Shown piece by piece: positions 62,204 through 64,000 of a stretch of DNA of 64,000 bases. How positions within the stretch are numbered: the stretch's first letter is position 1; every line of letters begins with the position of its first letter. This DNA is from Ophthalmolycus amberensis (lineage: Eukaryota > Chordata > Actinopteri > Perciformes > Zoarcidae): contig JAFEUB010001787.1 in the NCBI GenBank assembly GCA_024529925.1, positions 372,001-436,000 on the forward strand, in the 5' to 3' direction. A model generated the notes under the pieces. The model was not told the DNA's origin. It saw only the letters and a program-made list of their open reading frames with translations, and ran no database searches. The position numbers and the translations under genes are program-made.

Positions 62204-64000
62204 ATGCAGCTAGCCGTTTCAATTCCTGTCCTGCAAGTTTATAGAAAAAGAAAGGTGAGGCTGCGAAGAAACAATAGTAAACCTGCAAACTTAGCATACA
62301 TTCCTCGTCAGCCTGTCCAAATAAATTGGGCAAAGAAAGCTTTAACCACATTAAACTTAGCTTTATTAAATGTCAGGTCTCTGTCAGGAAAAACATTTTT
62401 AATCAATGATTTTATTATGAGGCACAAACTGGACATTTTGTTTTTAACTGAAACTTGGTTAAATCAAGATAACAATGCAGCTGTTCTTATTGAATCAACA
62501 TCTCACAACTTCAGTTTCATGAGTGAAACAAGAGCGCATAAGAAAGGAGGTGGAGTTGCTGTTTTATTTAATGATTCTCTTCAATGCAAGCAGATGCCCT
62601 TTGGTCATTTTAGTTCTTTTGAAGATGTGGCTCTGAATTCCACTCAAGCTTTATTCCTAAACATTTACAGACCGCCTAAATACTGTGCAACCTTCTTTGA
62701 TGAGTTTACTGAACTGTAATCTGTCTGTATTCTGTATTGATTTTGACTGTGTTGTTATTGTTGGTGATTTTAATATCCATGTTGATAATCCCCAGGACAG
62801 AGAGTCTATAGAACTATGTGGTGTCCTTGATAACTATGATCTGACTCAGCATGTGACAGGACCCACCCACAACAGGGGGCACACTCTGGACCTAATCATC
62901 ACCAAAGGTGTAAACATTTCCAAGGTTGCTGTGACTGATGTTGCACTCTCTGATCATTTCTGTGTTTTCTTTGAGAGTGCAATCTCCTTGCACACAAATG
63001 TCCAAACCAAGGTTGTGACAAAGCGTTACATCTCTGAAAACACCAGTGAACTATTTATTCAGAAGTTCTCCTCCACACCAGCCCTCTCTTGCCTCTCAGT
63101 CAATGAGCTTGTAGATGGCTTCAATTTTAAAGTTAAAAATATTATTGATGCCATTGCACCCACTAAAGTGAAGGTTGTCTCGGGTAAGCAAAGATCTCCT
63201 TGGAGAAATGCTACGTTGGTCAAAATGGAGAAACGAGAGTGTCGGAAAGCTGAGCGCAGGTGGCGAAAAACTAATCTCCAGGTTCACTGTGACATCTATA
63301 AAGAGAGACTTCGCAATTATAATTTGGAACTTAGAAATGCAAGGCAGTCATTCTTCTCTGACATCATAACCAAAAACAAGAACAATACACGCGCCTTATT
63401 TGCTACTGTCGACAGGCTAACAAACCCTCCAGTGTCGGTAGCTGCTGAACTCCAATCCACCTGGGCATGCAATCAATTTGCCTCCTTTTTTACTGACAAA
63501 ATTCAGAAAATTAGACAAGCAGTCAGTGCCTCCACATCAACCACAGGATATGTGTTGTCCCGATCTCTGAATAACATCCATTCAAATATCATGACACAAT
63601 TTCATTCAATCGACCGTAGAAGCCTAGAAGACATTATACAACATCTGAAGTCATCCTCCTGCTGCTTGGATATTCTACCAACACACTTTTTCAAAAATAT
63701 TTCAAACTGCATGACCACTGATCTTTTACAAATTGTAAACACATCCCTTCTCTCAGGTGTCTTCCCACAAGCCCTAAAAACTGCAGTTATTAAACCACTC
63801 CTAAAGAAGGTTAGTTTAGACTCCGCAACGATGAAAAATTATAGGCCAATATCAAACCTCCCATTTTTAAGTAAAATAATTGAAAAAGCGGTTTTCCAAC
63901 AGCTGACCAACTTCTTGACCGTAAATAACTGCTTTGATGTTTTCCAGTCAGGCTTTCGACAGCACCACAGCACTGAAACTGCTCTTGTTAAGGTTTTCAA
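62204..64000 (+). pseudogene. LINE ORF2: APE-type endonuclease and reverse transcriptase, one frameshift
   Basis: The endonuclease domain starts with LNLALLNVRSLSG and LDILFLTETWL. After a stop at 62717-62719 the frame shifts and continues with VVIVGDFNIHVD, HTLDLIITKG and LSDHF, the APE-type catalytic motifs. The reading frame is then open for over 1.2 kb to the window edge. It enters the reverse transcriptase with VIKPLLKK, NYRPISNLPFLSK and FQSGFRQHHSTETALVKV, typical of the CR1/L2 clade. A single frameshift in an otherwise long open frame suggests a fairly young copy. The active-site YADD region would be beyond the window. Confidence 0.85.

Larger units (their letters stand above)
61620..64000 (+). 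mobile_element. CR1/L2-like LINE, truncated by window edge
   Basis: A plus-strand non-LTR retrotransposon antisense to tbc1d14. A proline/serine-rich ORF1-like region comes first, followed by an endonuclease-reverse transcriptase frame. Its 5' boundary is not sharply visible and its 3' end lies past 64000. Confidence 0.85.

Overview
This is vertebrate, almost certainly teleost, nuclear DNA. The genes are split by GT-AG introns, dinucleotide microsatellites are abundant, and fish-type repeats are present (Tc1-like, hAT-like and CR1/L2-like elements). All recognisable host genes lie on the minus strand, so transcription runs right to left. No plasmid, prokaryotic or viral gene set was seen.

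Layout from left to right. 1-3.3 kb: unassigned sequence with a decayed Tc1-like transposon. 3.3-12.5 kb: a complete 11-exon eif4a1 (404 codons plus stop) whose introns carry two pairs of duplicated snoRNA-like segments. One pair is a C/D snoRNA with a perfect antisense match placing C77 of U6 snRNA at the D'-5 position (SNORD10/mgU6-77 type); the other pair is H/ACA-like. 13.7-22.5 kb: senp3, a SUMO protease gene in the same order and orientation relative to eif4a1 as in mammals. All catalytic residues are present, but there is a one-base reading-frame break in the large N-terminal exon.

21.9-34.8 kb: a recent complex rearrangement. A ~5.94-kb unit is present twice in direct orientation (21938-27875 and 28901-34841). 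Between the copies lies a 1018-bp inverted copy of part of senp3 (27882-28899 against 17367-18384). Each unit carries one three-exon CC chemokine gene, so the locus has two chemokine paralogs that already differ in protein sequence.

35.5-64 kb: the 3' part of tbc1d14 (TBC-domain Rab GAP family). Twelve coding exons are visible and the 5' end appears to lie beyond the window. A GC-rich region near 51.7 kb holds a candidate internal first exon whose last three bases are an ATG that splices in frame to the downstream exons. The right edge is occupied by a CR1/L2-like LINE, plus strand, with a long open endonuclease/reverse-transcriptase frame that runs off the window.

The translation factor, SUMO protease, chemokine and GAP genes are not a pathway. 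The strongest common threads are the translation-factor gene acting as snoRNA host, and local duplication at several scales.
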